Below, one piece after another: positions 1 through 10,621 of a stretch of DNA of 64,000 bases (position 1 is its first letter; each line of letters begins with the position of its first letter). The notes below the pieces were generated by a model. That model saw only the letters and a list, made by a program, of their open reading frames with translations. It made no database searches and was not told the origin of the DNA. A program made the translations under genes and the position numbers. Origin of the DNA: Scytonema tolypothrichoides VB-61278 (lineage in GTDB: Bacteria; Cyanobacteriota; Cyanobacteriia; Cyanobacteriales; Nostocaceae); NCBI RefSeq assembly GCF_000828085.3, contig NZ_JXCA02000001.1:718741-782740 (forward strand), given 5' to 3'.

Positions 1-241
1 TAGCTGTATTGATTGCCTGCTCTACTTGAACCCGATCTGCAACATTTGCCGAAATAGTAACAACGCGCTGATTCAGATGCGAACGTGCTGCCTCGATCTC
101 AGTTTTTGCCGCCTCAAGCTTAGCTTGAGTGCGACCAATAATTGAAATATGAGCGCCCTTGCTAGCTAACAGTTGTGCCGTCGCTTTACCGATGCCACTG
201 GAGCCACCAGTAATAATTACATGCTGCTGCTTAAAATCCAC
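1..241 (-). CDS. Short-chain dehydrogenase, 3-ketodihydrosphingosine-reductase-like (partial, C-terminus beyond window)
   Basis: Only the N-terminal 80 residues are inside the window. A GTG start at 241 has GGAGAG five bases upstream. The Rossmann fold opens with the glycine motif TGGSSGIGKA, followed by a basic stretch (GRTQAKLEAAK) after strand 2, which suggests NADPH use. The segment HVIITGGSSGIGK and the spacing that follows resemble KDSR/TSC10, the NADPH-dependent 3-ketodihydrosphingosine reductases, more than generic FabG. It is last in the minus-strand lipid cluster, 67 bases after the Rieske oxygenase and two genes after an alpha-oxoamine synthase. Reduction of a 2-amino-3-ketone is therefore the natural reading. 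The catalytic Ser-Tyr-Lys residues are outside the window, so the SDR assignment is firm but the substrate is inferred. Confidence 0.85.
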   Translation of the reverse strand, partial: MDFKQQHVIITGGSSGIGKATAQLLASKGAHISIIGRTQAKLEAAKTEIEAARSHLNQRVVTISANVADRVQVEQAINTA

Positions 242-308
242 TATTTCTCTCCTTATACAGCAAACGATTAGTCGGGTGTTCCTGCATATTTATCTCCATT
301 GCGTATGC

Positions 309-1328
309 CTACTGCTGAACAGTAGCGTTTGTAAGTGCAGGCTGTTCTGAGTAGAACTGACTGACCCAACGCCAACATTGCTGAAGTGGTCCATCCCCTT
401 CATAAATGAGAGGATGGCTGAGAGAAACTTTATGCTCTAAGATGGGAATGTCCTGTTCAAATGTTCTTGCCACATCCTGTCTAGCCATTGCTATTAAAAC
501 CTGCATGAAAGGTTGAGGTAAAACTTTTTTGACACTGAAGAAAATATGAATATCAAGATACTCCTCGTCAATGGGTGTCCCTGTAAAAATAGTCAACAAC
601 CCCAAATTGAGATTCATCTTTGTCTGAATCGAGTAAAAGCTGACATCATATCCTGGTCCGTAGTAGGTAGTTGTGACGGAGCCGTCCGGATCTGACATAA
701 ACATTCCAGCAGCTAAAGAAGAGAGGTTATATTTTTGGGACATACGGTTGATAAAAATCGAACCATTCATCTCGACACCATCGGTTTTAGCAGCCTTAAA
801 GGTTTGAGTGTGTACGTTTGACAAGTGGGCAAGATCCACACTGTTCTCCAGATAATGCAGGATGTTCGTTCGCACTTTCCAGCGATGAACTAAGCGCAAG
901 GGAGTCCATGTTTCCCATATAGATTCCGGCAGGTCTGGAATTTCCCAATGAGGAGGTTCTCCCTGAGCATGGTAATACATTAGAATCAGCCCGTTGACTT
1001 CACGAACTGGCCAGCTTTGAATCTGCACTTTGGACGGCAGCTTGCTGGCGTAGGGCACCTTAACACACTGACCATCAACGTTCCACAGCCAGCCGTGATA
1101 AGGACATCGGATAGTTTCGCCTTCAATTCTTCCGCCATAACCAAGGTGAGCTCCCAAGTGGGGGCAGTGGGCATCGAGAATATGTGGTATTCCCTCTTCG
1201 TCGCGGAATAGCACAAAGTCTTTTCCAAAGTAGTGAAGTGGTATGACGCCTCGTGGAAGAAGGTCTTCGCTGGAGGCAACACCGAACCAGCTGTTGGGAA
1301 AGGTTGAATACAGGTGACGTTGGTTCAT
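309..1328 (-). CDS. Rieske non-heme iron oxygenase
   Basis: A 339-residue oxygenase component. The Rieske [2Fe-2S] ligands are Cys55/His57 and Cys75/His78 (CPH and CPYH). The mononuclear iron site follows the N-x2-D-x2-H-x4-H pattern at Asn162, Asp165, His168 and His173. The architecture resembles Rieske oxygenases that act on hydrophobic substrates (KshA or Neverland type). No ferredoxin or reductase gene is nearby, so electrons presumably come from general ferredoxin. The ATG at 1328 is chosen rather than the longer frame to 1394, because the longer form would overlap the oxoamine synthase; this start lies 13 bases after that gene's stop. In this cluster it probably hydroxylates or desaturates the lipid product. 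The family is certain and the reaction unknown. Confidence 0.9.
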   Translation of the reverse strand: MNQRHLYSTFPNSWFGVASSEDLLPRGVIPLHYFGKDFVLFRDEEGIPHILDAHCPHLGAHLGYGGRIEGETIRCPYHGWLWNVDGQCVKVPYASKLPSKVQIQSWPVREVNGLILMYYHAQGEPPHWEIPDLPESIWETWTPLRLVHRWKVRTNILHYLENSVDLAHLSNVHTQTFKAAKTDGVEMNGSIFINRMSQKYNLSSLAAGMFMSDPDGSVTTTYYGPGYDVSFYSIQTKMNLNLGLLTIFTGTPIDEEYLDIHIFFSVKKVLPQPFMQVLIAMARQDVARTFEQDIPILEHKVSLSHPLIYEGDGPLQQCWRWVSQFYSEQPALTNATVQQ

Positions 1329-1341
1329 AATTTTGAACTTT

Positions 1342-2862
<1,521 letters not shown>

Positions 2863-3027
2863 CTGTTTCCAAAATTTGGAGATCTATTTTTATTGGAAGT
2901 TCCGTGGTTCAGTTCCACATTAAATCCAAGCTAGAATCGCATTAGGGTTGTTGACACCAAGGGTAAAGTCTTACTAAGAAAGTTCTTGATGCGAATAATT
3001 CTATTGCGATCTTAATTTTTCCACTTA

Positions 3028-3909
3028 TTATTGACGGAGGTTGTCCAACCTATGCATCACAATGCGTGAGAGGTTTGTTGCTCCGGAGTGGAAACCAATC
3101 ATAGAAAAGCTCAGATATTTTTCATATCTGGCAACTACCTCTTCCCCCACCATATCAACCGCTGCTGTACGGTTTGCCTTCAGATTTTTGAGCCATCCCT
3201 TGAGCGTGCGTACGTAATGTTCGCGGTCATTGCGAAGAGCTACAATCTCAAAAAGTCTATCACTTGCCTTAGCAATATCCGACAGGCGAGGTAAATCTGA
3301 TTCTGGAAAAATTTCCTCGGCAAAAAACTGGCTCAAATCTTCTTTGGTGGAGTTCTCGTATACAATTGTTTGAATCGACATCCAGCCTCCCGGCTTCAAC
3401 CATGAATGGCAACCGGAGAAGAACGCACGATAGGCTTCTATTTTCTCTTCATCAGAAACCTCTGACTTAGCAAAGTGTTCAAACGCTCCTATGGAAATAA
3501 TCCCATCGTAGGGTTCCCTGGGAATGTGTTCAGACCAGCTTTCCAAATAAACCTCGATTTTTGGATGGTTAAATCCTGAGATAAAATCCGCCTGAGCCTT
3601 ACTCAAAGTTATTCCCACACCAGTCTCAACACCATGAACTTCTACAAGACGCCTCAATAGTGACCCCCAACCACAGCCTACATCCAAAACTCGTTTAGTG
3701 CCTTTTACCCTTGCCTGAGTGATATGGAAATCAAGTTTTCGTATTTGTGCTATTTCGTGGGCATCATATCCTTCATTTTCTTCCCAAAGCGCACAGGAGT
3801 AATTTAAAGTGGGATCGAGCCAAAGACGATAAAAATCGTTGCCGATATCATAGTGATGTTGGATTGCTTGAGACGAAGCACCATGATTTTGAGTTTTAAC
3901 TGTACCCAT
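3028..3909 (-). CDS. Cyclopropane-fatty-acyl-phospholipid synthase-like methyltransferase
   Basis: 293 residues of the CFAS / mycolic-acid methyltransferase family (PF02353 type). The N-terminal HHYDIGNDFYRLWLD and the SAM-binding VLDVGCGWGS (residues 74-83) are typical, as is the later FEHF segment. These enzymes add a methylene or methyl to a double bond in a lipid chain through a carbocation. It sits in the lipid operon downstream of ACP and of a Delta9-type desaturase that could supply the double bond. The protein is shorter than E. coli Cfa (about 380 residues) and lacks that enzyme's N-terminal domain, so it is closer to mycobacterial CmaA/MmaA and to secondary-metabolite C-methyltransferases. 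Start ATG 3909. The substrate is unknown. Confidence 0.88.
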   Translation of the reverse strand: MGTVKTQNHGASSQAIQHHYDIGNDFYRLWLDPTLNYSCALWEENEGYDAHEIAQIRKLDFHITQARVKGTKRVLDVGCGWGSLLRRLVEVHGVETGVGITLSKAQADFISGFNHPKIEVYLESWSEHIPREPYDGIISIGAFEHFAKSEVSDEEKIEAYRAFFSGCHSWLKPGGWMSIQTIVYENSTKEDLSQFFAEEIFPESDLPRLSDIAKASDRLFEIVALRNDREHYVRTLKGWLKNLKANRTAAVDMVGEEVVARYEKYLSFSMIGFHSGATNLSRIVMHRLDNLRQ

Positions 3910-3982
3910 GAAGCTCTACCTGCCAATAACTGATTGATTTATTTGATAGCTATTTCAGAAACCTGCTTATTTGGAAGAGAAT

Positions 3983-4345
3983 TTAGTTATGAAATGATTC
4001 TTCCAGCTTGTATTGTTCTGATAAATACTGAGCTAAAGTTTCAATTGTGGGGTAATCGTATACAAGAGTTGGCTCAATCTCAAATCCGAGCCAATCCTCC
4101 AGATCCCCAGTCATAGCTAATGCTGCGGAAGAATCAAGACCATAGCGATCAAAGAGAGTTTTTACATCTATCTGATCTGGCTCAATTTCAAGTTCTTCAG
4201 CTAGATACGAGACTAACCAGGCTTGAATCTTTGCTGCTGTAAGAGACTGTTTGAGTGCAGACTCATTTACATCACTATTATTTTCTGCTTTCTGAGAAAG
4301 CTCAGTAAGTTGACTATTTTGAATTTCCATTTTTGATAACTCCAT
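3983..4345 (-). CDS. Acyl carrier protein (free-standing, PKS-type)
   Basis: 120 residues with a phosphopantetheine site in RYGLDSSAALA (Ser72), the PKS/NRPS-associated form of carrier protein. About 35 polar residues precede the four-helix domain. A second ATG at 4330 has GGAG eight bases upstream and could be the true start. It lies 33 bases after the desaturase stop and 73 before the methyltransferase start. In systems with a fatty acyl-AMP ligase the adenylated fatty acid is transferred directly to such an ACP, so it probably carries the acyl chain while it is desaturated, methylated and passed to the oxoamine synthase. Confidence 0.92.
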   Translation of the reverse strand: MELSKMEIQNSQLTELSQKAENNSDVNESALKQSLTAAKIQAWLVSYLAEELEIEPDQIDVKTLFDRYGLDSSAALAMTGDLEDWLGFEIEPTLVYDYPTIETLAQYLSEQYKLEESFHN

Positions 4346-4378
4346 AAATTGATACTTCTATGAATGTTGCAATTACCG

Positions 4379-5347
4379 CTAAATTGTCTTTTTGCCCTCA
4401 ATCATCTCTGCTGTAGGAGTTTTAACTTGCCAGACAAATCCGAGCTTTTCCAGAGCGTAAATTACCCAGTAACCTAAGTCAATTTGCCACCATTTCAGCC
4501 CAAATCTGGCAGAGTTAGGGAAACCATGATGGTTGTTGTGCCAAGATTCTCCTAAACTGGGAATAGCTAACCAAATATTATTTCTACTTTGCTCATGAGT
4601 ATTAAAGGAACGGCTGCCATAAAGGTGAGTAATTGAGTTGATACTGTTTGTAACATGGTATGAAAGGAACAGGCGGACACATACCCCCCACAAGAATCCG
4701 GAGAGTAAACCCATAGCCGTTCCTGTCAGAATCCCTCCCAGAATGACAGGAATGGCAATCCCTAGGAAGATCCAAAGGTAGTAAAGCTGGTTAACTTTTG
4801 CAATCACAGGCTCTCGAAGAAGGTCTTTGGCAAATAAGAAAGTGTTTGTAATTTCGTGACTAAATGTCCAGCCAATCTGGGCATGCCATAGACCTTGAAT
4901 TCGACTAAGCTGTTGGTCTTCATTGCAATGGGGTGAATGAGGATCTCCAGGCTGATCGCTGTATTGATGGTGGCGTCGATGATTGCTGACCCAATAAATC
5001 AACGGACCTTGGCAAGCCATAGATCCAAGGATGCCGAGGACAACTCTTACAGCCGTATTCGTTTGGAAGGCGCAGTGTGCAAACAGCCGATGAAAACCTA
5101 CAGTAATCCCAACAAGTGTCAAGGCATACATAGTCAGCAACAGTCCTACCTCTATTAGTCCAATGCCTAAGTGTGAGGCCATTAAAAGAGCAACTATCGA
5201 ACCTAGTAAAGGAATTACGTTAATGGCTAAGGCATGAAGTTGCTGTGCAGTTTTCGGGCGATCGCTGTTGATTGTTATTTTCTGCTTGCGTTGTGAACCT
5301 GTAACAGACTCGTCTTTTATTGTCCCATCCAATTGATTTGCCTTCAT
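4379..5347 (-). CDS. Membrane fatty acid desaturase (DesC/Delta9 type)
   Basis: 322 residues with the three histidine boxes of acyl-lipid and acyl-CoA desaturases: HRLFAH (86-91), HRRHH (123-127) and HNNHH (270-274). Hydrophobic segments near 40-80 and 185-220 give the usual four-helix topology. These di-iron enzymes place a double bond in a saturated chain. It lies 81 bases after the ligase and 33 before the ACP. Clustered desaturases of this type often act on the ACP-bound chain rather than on membrane lipids; that is inference here. Housekeeping DesC is an alternative, but the operon position argues for a dedicated enzyme. Confidence 0.92.
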   Translation of the reverse strand: MKANQLDGTIKDESVTGSQRKQKITINSDRPKTAQQLHALAINVIPLLGSIVALLMASHLGIGLIEVGLLLTMYALTLVGITVGFHRLFAHCAFQTNTAVRVVLGILGSMACQGPLIYWVSNHRRHHQYSDQPGDPHSPHCNEDQQLSRIQGLWHAQIGWTFSHEITNTFLFAKDLLREPVIAKVNQLYYLWIFLGIAIPVILGGILTGTAMGLLSGFLWGVCVRLFLSYHVTNSINSITHLYGSRSFNTHEQSRNNIWLAIPSLGESWHNNHHGFPNSARFGLKWWQIDLGYWVIYALEKLGFVWQVKTPTAEMIEGKKTI

Positions 5348-5428
5348 AGTTCTTAGTGCTTGAAAATCTTCAATAATTTTTCTGATTTTTTGTGTTGTGG
5401 TAATGATTGGTCTAAAATTTGATACTGA

Positions 5429-7276
5429 TTATTGTTGATAACTGTTTACCAGTTGCTGCAACATAGAATCGACTTCAGTCTTTAGATGCAGGAACTTAGC
5501 TTTGCATTGAGGATTTTCACTCCAATCCTCCACAACATTCAAAGTTCCATTCAAAAACTCAGATCGGCAAGCATGACGTTGAATCTTACCACTTGAAGTC
5601 TTTGGTATACTCCCAGTTTTAACCAGTACCACAGCATAAACCTGTAGCCCGTGTTCTGCCGTTACTGCTTGAGCGATATTTTTAACCACTTCATCCATAT
5701 CAAAATTTCGTAAGTAATTGCGCTCGATTTCCTGAATAATAACTAGCCGCTCTTTGCCTTCGACCTCTACCGCAAACGCTGCTCCACAGCCAGAGCGTAA
5801 TGCCGGATGACTATTCTCTACGGTTCGTTCAATGTCTTGGGGATAATGGTTTTGTCCCCGAATAATAATCATGTCTTTGATACGCCCGGTGACGAACAAC
5901 TCACCATTGTGTAAAAATCCTAAATCCCCTGTGCGTAAAAATGGTCCCTCACCTGTATCTGCCAGATAAGCATGGAAAGTCTGTTTTGTCTCCTCTAGTC
6001 GATTCCAATAGCCACCAGCGACACTCGGTCCTGACACCCAAATCTCTCCCACTTTGTCAGCAGGACACAAAGTTAAGGATTCGGGGTCAACTATTGCGAT
6101 TTTTTGGTTCGATAAGTTATAACCGCAGCCTACGATTGTCTGGGAGTCCTCCTCGCCCCGTGCTGCTACTATTCGTTTTTGCTCAAGAGCTGCTTTCGCA
6201 ACCTGGCGAATAACGGGTGGAGCTTTTTTGAAACCCCCAGAAACAATCAAGGTCGTTTCAGCCATCCCGTAGCAGGGGTAAAATGCCTCCTTTCGGAAGC
6301 CACAATCAGCGAAAGTGCTGGCAAATTGCTCGATTGTCTGGGTACGGATAGGCTCAGCTCCAGTGAAAGCCACTTCCCAGCTACTCAGGTCAAGATTTAC
6401 AAGCTGTTCAGGCTTAACCTTTTGCACACACAAGTCATAAGCAAAATTGGGTCCGCCGCTGGTTGTCGCTTTGTAACGGGAAATTACTTGTAGCCAACGC
6501 AAAGGTTTTTGGAGAAAGTTTATTGGCGACATAAGTGTCACTGGAAATCCACCGTAGAGGGGCTGTATAATTCCACCAATCAATCCCATATCGTGGTATG
6601 GTGGCAACCAAATTACACCTTGGCTACTGGGCGTATGCTCGAAACATTTGTGGATCAAGTCCGAATTGTGCAGCAGATTCCCATGAGTGATCATCACTCC
6701 TTTTGGTGTTCCCGTCGAACCAGATGTGTATTGGAGAAAAGCTAGAGTGTCGCTGCTTACTGTCGTTTTCTGCCATTCCGACTCTAAGCTAGGGGTTATG
6801 TTATCCGTTGTTAGCCATTGCATAGCAGCTAATTCTGGATTTTCAGCAAATCGACCTTGTATGTCAGCCAAAAGTGATGTAGTTGTCAGGGACAGCATTC
6901 CCTGAGCATCTGCGACAATCGCCCGAAGCCTAGACATATTCTGATTACGCCGGGGGGGATAAGCAGGAACAGCTACAACCCCAGCATATAAGCACCCGAA
7001 AAAGGCAGCAATGTATTCTATACCTGGAGCGTAGAGTAGTAGTGCCCGCTCACCTTTAGCATTTAAGCTTTGCAGGTATGCGGCGATCGCCCTAGCTCGC
7101 TGCTCTAACTCTTGATAAGTTATACTTATTTCTTCCGCTTCTCCATCTACAAGAAAAGTATAAGCGGTTTGGTTGGGTTGACAGGTAGCTCTATAACAGA
7201 GTAGGTCAACTAACGTCGAAAAATCAAGTAGAGTATCTGGCAACTCAGATAAATAATTTGTCATGCCATTCTCCAT
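5429..7276 (-). CDS. Fatty acyl-AMP ligase (FAAL)
   Basis: 615 residues of the ANL adenylating superfamily. The P-loop YTSGSTGTPKGVMITHGNL, the YGMAE motif and the hinge TGRIKDMIIIRGQNHYPQDIE are visible. Length, N-terminal pattern and the FadD32-like region after the P-loop mark it as a fatty acyl-AMP ligase rather than a CoA ligase. Such enzymes activate a free fatty acid as acyl-AMP and load it on an ACP. It is the first gene of the minus-strand lipid operon, so it is the likely entry step. A second ATG at 7264 has GGAG eight bases upstream and may be the start. The upstream region to 8215 must hold the promoter. Confidence 0.92.
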   Translation of the reverse strand: MENGMTNYLSELPDTLLDFSTLVDLLCYRATCQPNQTAYTFLVDGEAEEISITYQELEQRARAIAAYLQSLNAKGERALLLYAPGIEYIAAFFGCLYAGVVAVPAYPPRRNQNMSRLRAIVADAQGMLSLTTTSLLADIQGRFAENPELAAMQWLTTDNITPSLESEWQKTTVSSDTLAFLQYTSGSTGTPKGVMITHGNLLHNSDLIHKCFEHTPSSQGVIWLPPYHDMGLIGGIIQPLYGGFPVTLMSPINFLQKPLRWLQVISRYKATTSGGPNFAYDLCVQKVKPEQLVNLDLSSWEVAFTGAEPIRTQTIEQFASTFADCGFRKEAFYPCYGMAETTLIVSGGFKKAPPVIRQVAKAALEQKRIVAARGEEDSQTIVGCGYNLSNQKIAIVDPESLTLCPADKVGEIWVSGPSVAGGYWNRLEETKQTFHAYLADTGEGPFLRTGDLGFLHNGELFVTGRIKDMIIIRGQNHYPQDIERTVENSHPALRSGCGAAFAVEVEGKERLVIIQEIERNYLRNFDMDEVVKNIAQAVTAEHGLQVYAVVLVKTGSIPKTSSGKIQRHACRSEFLNGTLNVVEDWSENPQCKAKFLHLKTEVDSMLQQLVNSYQQ

Positions 7277-8215
7277 TCATCGGAACTGTGTATAAATATA
7301 GACATTACCAACTCAAGAGTTAATTCTCGATTACGTGGCTTCTTGCATGGAGTCGTCATTGTCCTTTGAACAGAGCAAATGAATATTGTCATTCACAAGA
7401 CTCTGTTCTCAATAGAGTCTCTAAAAAATGCTTTTTGACTTCAAACTGAGTTTTACTTTTGACTTAATTTGTATAAGTAAGCAAAAGACCTTCAGTAATA
7501 AATCTGATTTTCTCGTTAAATACATAAATCAGACTTTTCGTCAATTACCTATGCACCAAATTTAGATGCGTTTGCCCCTGCTATGAGTCATTTTGTGTTC
7601 TCTAAAATCGGTATATGATGTTCTACTTATTTAGTGGGTGAAAGCTTGACTCATTTATGCACTCACCAAGTAATTAACAGCCCAAAAAAGTCAGAGAAAA
7701 TATCCCAAATGCTCGTTGAAGTTTTTAATTTAATTACACATCTGTCAAAAGACGGAAAGTAAACACAAAAATTTTAGTCCTTTAGCTATAATTTTCTTAC
7801 AATCTCCCCTTCACGCTCACTTACTCAAACAGGAGCCCCATCCATAAATGTCTATATTTTGAATCCACGCTCTGGGAGCTTTCTCGGGCGCTTATTGACT
7901 TTGGCAACAAACCCGACTCCTCAAGCGCCCGATGCGTGCATTTTCGGCAATTTTGAGCAGGATTTACCCAACCCTGAAGCCAGTCGTACCACATCTGCTA
8001 TTGCTTGCTGATGTTTGCTAATACTTTCAGCAACTTATTTCAATACATTAGCGTGTCGTGCTATTCTACAAGTCGTGGGATAGCCGCCTCCTGTGCAGAT
8101 TTCAGTATCGCAGTGTGCAGTACAACACTCCTCGGTTTTTAAATACGACTGCACAAAGCGATCGCTCATGACTAGCAGTTAAACACCCAAGGCAGATAAG
8201 GAAACAAAGCGATAA
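7277..8215. other. Long intergenic region between divergent genes
   Basis: 939 bases with no supported gene, between the ligase (minus) and the CysQ-type gene (plus). It must contain both promoters. The first 500 bases are AT-rich. From about 7850 the composition becomes more GC-rich and frames stay open without starts, as if decayed coding sequence were present, but I cannot identify a family. Confidence 0.5.
7884..7932. repeat. 10-bp perfect inverted repeat
   Basis: TCGGGCGCTT (7884-7893) and AAGCGCCCGA (7923-7932) are perfect complements separated by 29 bases. No T-run follows, so it is not a standard terminator. It may be the ends of a small repeat. Confidence 0.6.
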
Positions 8216-9058
8216 ATGAAAGACTTAGAAAACATTTTAGAATTAGCTCGTTCTGTGGGTTGGGGGGCAACAGATAGACTACGGTCTTATTACCACCAGA
8301 CAAGCGACGATAACCTAGAAGTACAGTATAAACAAAATGAGCCTGTCACGATTGCAGATGTTAATGTCAATCATTACATCCTGGAGAATCTGCAAGGAGT
8401 TTTGGGTGATAAAGATTTTGCTTACATTAGCGAAGAAACTTACACAGCACAACAAACTCAGCAGGAATGGGTATGGATTATTGACCCTTTGGATGGTACA
8501 CGAGATTTTATCGAAAAAACTGGGGAGTACGCAATTCACATCGCCTTAGTGCAGGAAACACGCCCAGTGCTTGCGGTGGTAGCAGTGCCTGAAGCAGAAA
8601 AGTTGTATTATGCCATCAAGGGAAGCGGTGCTTTTGTGGAAACCCGTGATGGAAAAAGTTTACAACTACAAGTCTCGTCACGAGAACGCATTGAAGATTT
8701 AACTCTAGTTGTCAGTCGTAGTCACCGTAATGAAAGATTAAATTACTTGCTGCAACACCTACCATGTCAAAATCAGAAAGCAGTTGGCAGTGTGGGTGGC
8801 AAAATTGCTGCAATTGTTGAACAACGAGCAGATATTTATATTTCTCTGTCTGGTAAGTCTGCCCCAAAAGATTGGGATATAGCAGCCCCAGAACTGATTT
8901 TAACAGAAGCTGGTGGTCAGTTTACTCATTTTGATGGCACGCCGTTGCAATACAACACTGGTGATGTGAATCAGTGGGGTGGTTTACTTGCAAGCAATGG
9001 GCAGTATCACGAGGTGCTGTGTCGGCAAGCCGAAAGTATTTTAGCGCAATACAGTTAA
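8216..9058 (+). CDS. cysQ: 3'(2'),5'-bisphosphate nucleotidase / inositol monophosphatase family (CysQ-like)
   Basis: 280 residues of the Mg-dependent, Li-sensitive phosphatase family. Metal-binding motifs are the Glu pair in SEETY, the WIIDPLDGTRDFI signature and the C-terminal KDWDIAAPELILTEAGG. The WIIDPLDGTRDF form (rather than DPIDGT of true inositol monophosphatases) points to CysQ, which hydrolyses 3'-phosphoadenosine 5'-phosphate left by sulfate assimilation. The gene stands alone. ATG 8216 follows GGAAACAAAGCGATAA, a weak ribosome site. Confidence 0.85.
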   Translation: MKDLENILELARSVGWGATDRLRSYYHQTSDDNLEVQYKQNEPVTIADVNVNHYILENLQGVLGDKDFAYISEETYTAQQTQQEWVWIIDPLDGTRDFIEKTGEYAIHIALVQETRPVLAVVAVPEAEKLYYAIKGSGAFVETRDGKSLQLQVSSRERIEDLTLVVSRSHRNERLNYLLQHLPCQNQKAVGSVGGKIAAIVEQRADIYISLSGKSAPKDWDIAAPELILTEAGGQFTHFDGTPLQYNTGDVNQWGGLLASNGQYHEVLCRQAESILAQYS

Positions 9059-9329
9059 GGATTTTTTGTAAAATTCGGTGCTCTGTAGAGATGTAGCATA
9101 AACCGTTCTCTACATTGCCCTCTTGATAACGGTTTTGGTCTAATCACCAACGGTATTAGATTTTAGCGGGATTTAATAATGACATTATCCCCACCGCATG
9201 GCTGATGGGAAATTCCGTGGAGTTAATTAAAAAAAAGTTGAACAAAATAAAGTCTATCTTAAATTGCTATATAATAAAGGTTTCCACTATTTATCGTCAT
9301 TTGGGTGATCTACATTAGGAGTGGAACCT

Positions 9330-9515
9330 ATGAGAAGACAGCATCGACCAACAGTTGTCAATGAGCGACTTAGAGACATCATAGCCCAAGTTGAGTCTAC
9401 ACCAGATACGAACCATCTTAAGTTACTTGAGCCTTCTGCGCCTGTACAAATATTGCCCAAGACTAATGGTTCTCATGGTGAGGATGAGACTTGTGATCTA
9501 GACAATTGTAACTAA
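9330..9515 (+). CDS. Small hypothetical protein, 61 residues, C-terminal Cys pair
   Basis: I do not recognise it. ATG 9330 is preferred to the GTG at 9321 because AGGA lies nine bases upstream of the ATG. The N-terminus is basic (MRRQHRPTVVNERLRD), the middle Pro/Thr/Ser-rich and the end acidic with two cysteines (DETCDLDNCN). There is no signal peptide. It precedes an ABC-transporter ATPase by about 200 bases on the same strand. A peptide-precursor role is possible but nothing in the sequence demonstrates it. Confidence 0.6.
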   Translation: MRRQHRPTVVNERLRDIIAQVESTPDTNHLKLLEPSAPVQILPKTNGSHGEDETCDLDNCN

Positions 9516-9716
9516 TTTTGGCAAAAACAACACAAACTGGATAGAAATCACGGGTTAATTTTATATCGCTTTGTCAAAGGTTTGCCAGCAAACCTGTGAT
9601 TCGTTATCCCTTGCTTTTGTAGCTATGAAAGGCAGGGGAAATTATTTTGTGTCGCCAAAATATTTAGCGTAGAGCAAAAATTAGAGCGTTTCCATCTGCC
9701 ACAATGGTCACAATAG

Positions 9717-10619
9717 ATGAAATTCTCTCTTAGCACTCTACCCATGACTGTTGCTGTTCATTTAGAAAACGTCCACAAAACTTACAATAATATTCCTGTG
9801 GTGAATGATCTCTCATTCACTATCAATGCCGGAGAAATGTTTGGTTTACTTGGTCCGAATGGTGCAGGAAAATCTACTACAATTCGGATGTTAACCACAC
9901 TGACAAAACCAACCCAGGGACAAATAGAAATCTTTGGATATAATGTCGTCAGCCAACCTATACTAGCAAAACAGTGTCTCGGTGTTGTGTTGCAAGCAAT
10001 TAGTGTAGATGGAGATTTAACAGTATGGGAAAATATGGAGCTACACGGAAGGCTACATCACATAGGTAATCCTCAGCGACAGCGCCTAATTGATCAATGG
10101 CTGGAGTATGTTGAACTGGCAACCAGACGTAATAGCCTAGTGAAAACTCTGTCTGGAGGTATGAAGCGGCGGCTACAGATAGCGAGGGCTTTGTTACATC
10201 AACCGCAAATTCTGTTTCTAGATGAACCGACAGTGGGACTAGATCCTCAAACAAGGCGACGTCTTTGGGAAATTATTCGGGATTTGAATAAGCAAGGAAT
10301 GACGATGCTGCTCACGACTCATTATATGGATGAGGTCGAGTATTTGTGCGATGCCTTCGGCGCTGGCAAGCCAGGACGCATTGGCATTATGGACAATGGA
10401 AAATTAATTTCTCTTGGCACTCTACAAGAGTTACGTTTTGCTCATGGTGAGGGTTTAGTCATGAAGCAAGTAGGAGAACGTTGGGAATATGTTTTTTTCC
10501 CAACTTTGGAAGATGCAAACTTGTACCTTAATCAACAACAAGATAAAACTGGCATGATGGTTCGTCCTTCTAACTTGGAAGATATTTTTGTTGAACTAAC
10601 CGGACGCAAGTTGGACTAA
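9717..10619 (+). CDS. ABC transporter ATP-binding protein (DrrA/ABC-2 type), orphan
   Basis: 300 residues with Walker A GPNGAGKST, signature LSGGMKRR, Walker B LFLDEPTVGLDPQ and the H-loop TTHYMDE. The pattern is that of ATPases paired with ABC-2 permeases in drug or polysaccharide export (DrrA, NodI). The C-terminal region after residue 235 is the usual DUF4162-like extension. The ATG at 9744 (MTVAVHLENV) is an alternative start and fits family members better. No permease gene is next to it: the following gene is convergent, 2 bases away. The partner must be encoded elsewhere. Confidence 0.9.
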   Translation: MKFSLSTLPMTVAVHLENVHKTYNNIPVVNDLSFTINAGEMFGLLGPNGAGKSTTIRMLTTLTKPTQGQIEIFGYNVVSQPILAKQCLGVVLQAISVDGDLTVWENMELHGRLHHIGNPQRQRLIDQWLEYVELATRRNSLVKTLSGGMKRRLQIARALLHQPQILFLDEPTVGLDPQTRRRLWEIIRDLNKQGMTMLLTTHYMDEVEYLCDAFGAGKPGRIGIMDNGKLISLGTLQELRFAHGEGLVMKQVGERWEYVFFPTLEDANLYLNQQQDKTGMMVRPSNLEDIFVELTGRKLD

Positions 10620-10621
10620 TC

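Noticed and set aside
7780..8014. Open frame without start near 7860-8010
   Set aside because: About 70 codons are open, but there is no start, no ribosome site and no recognisable family.
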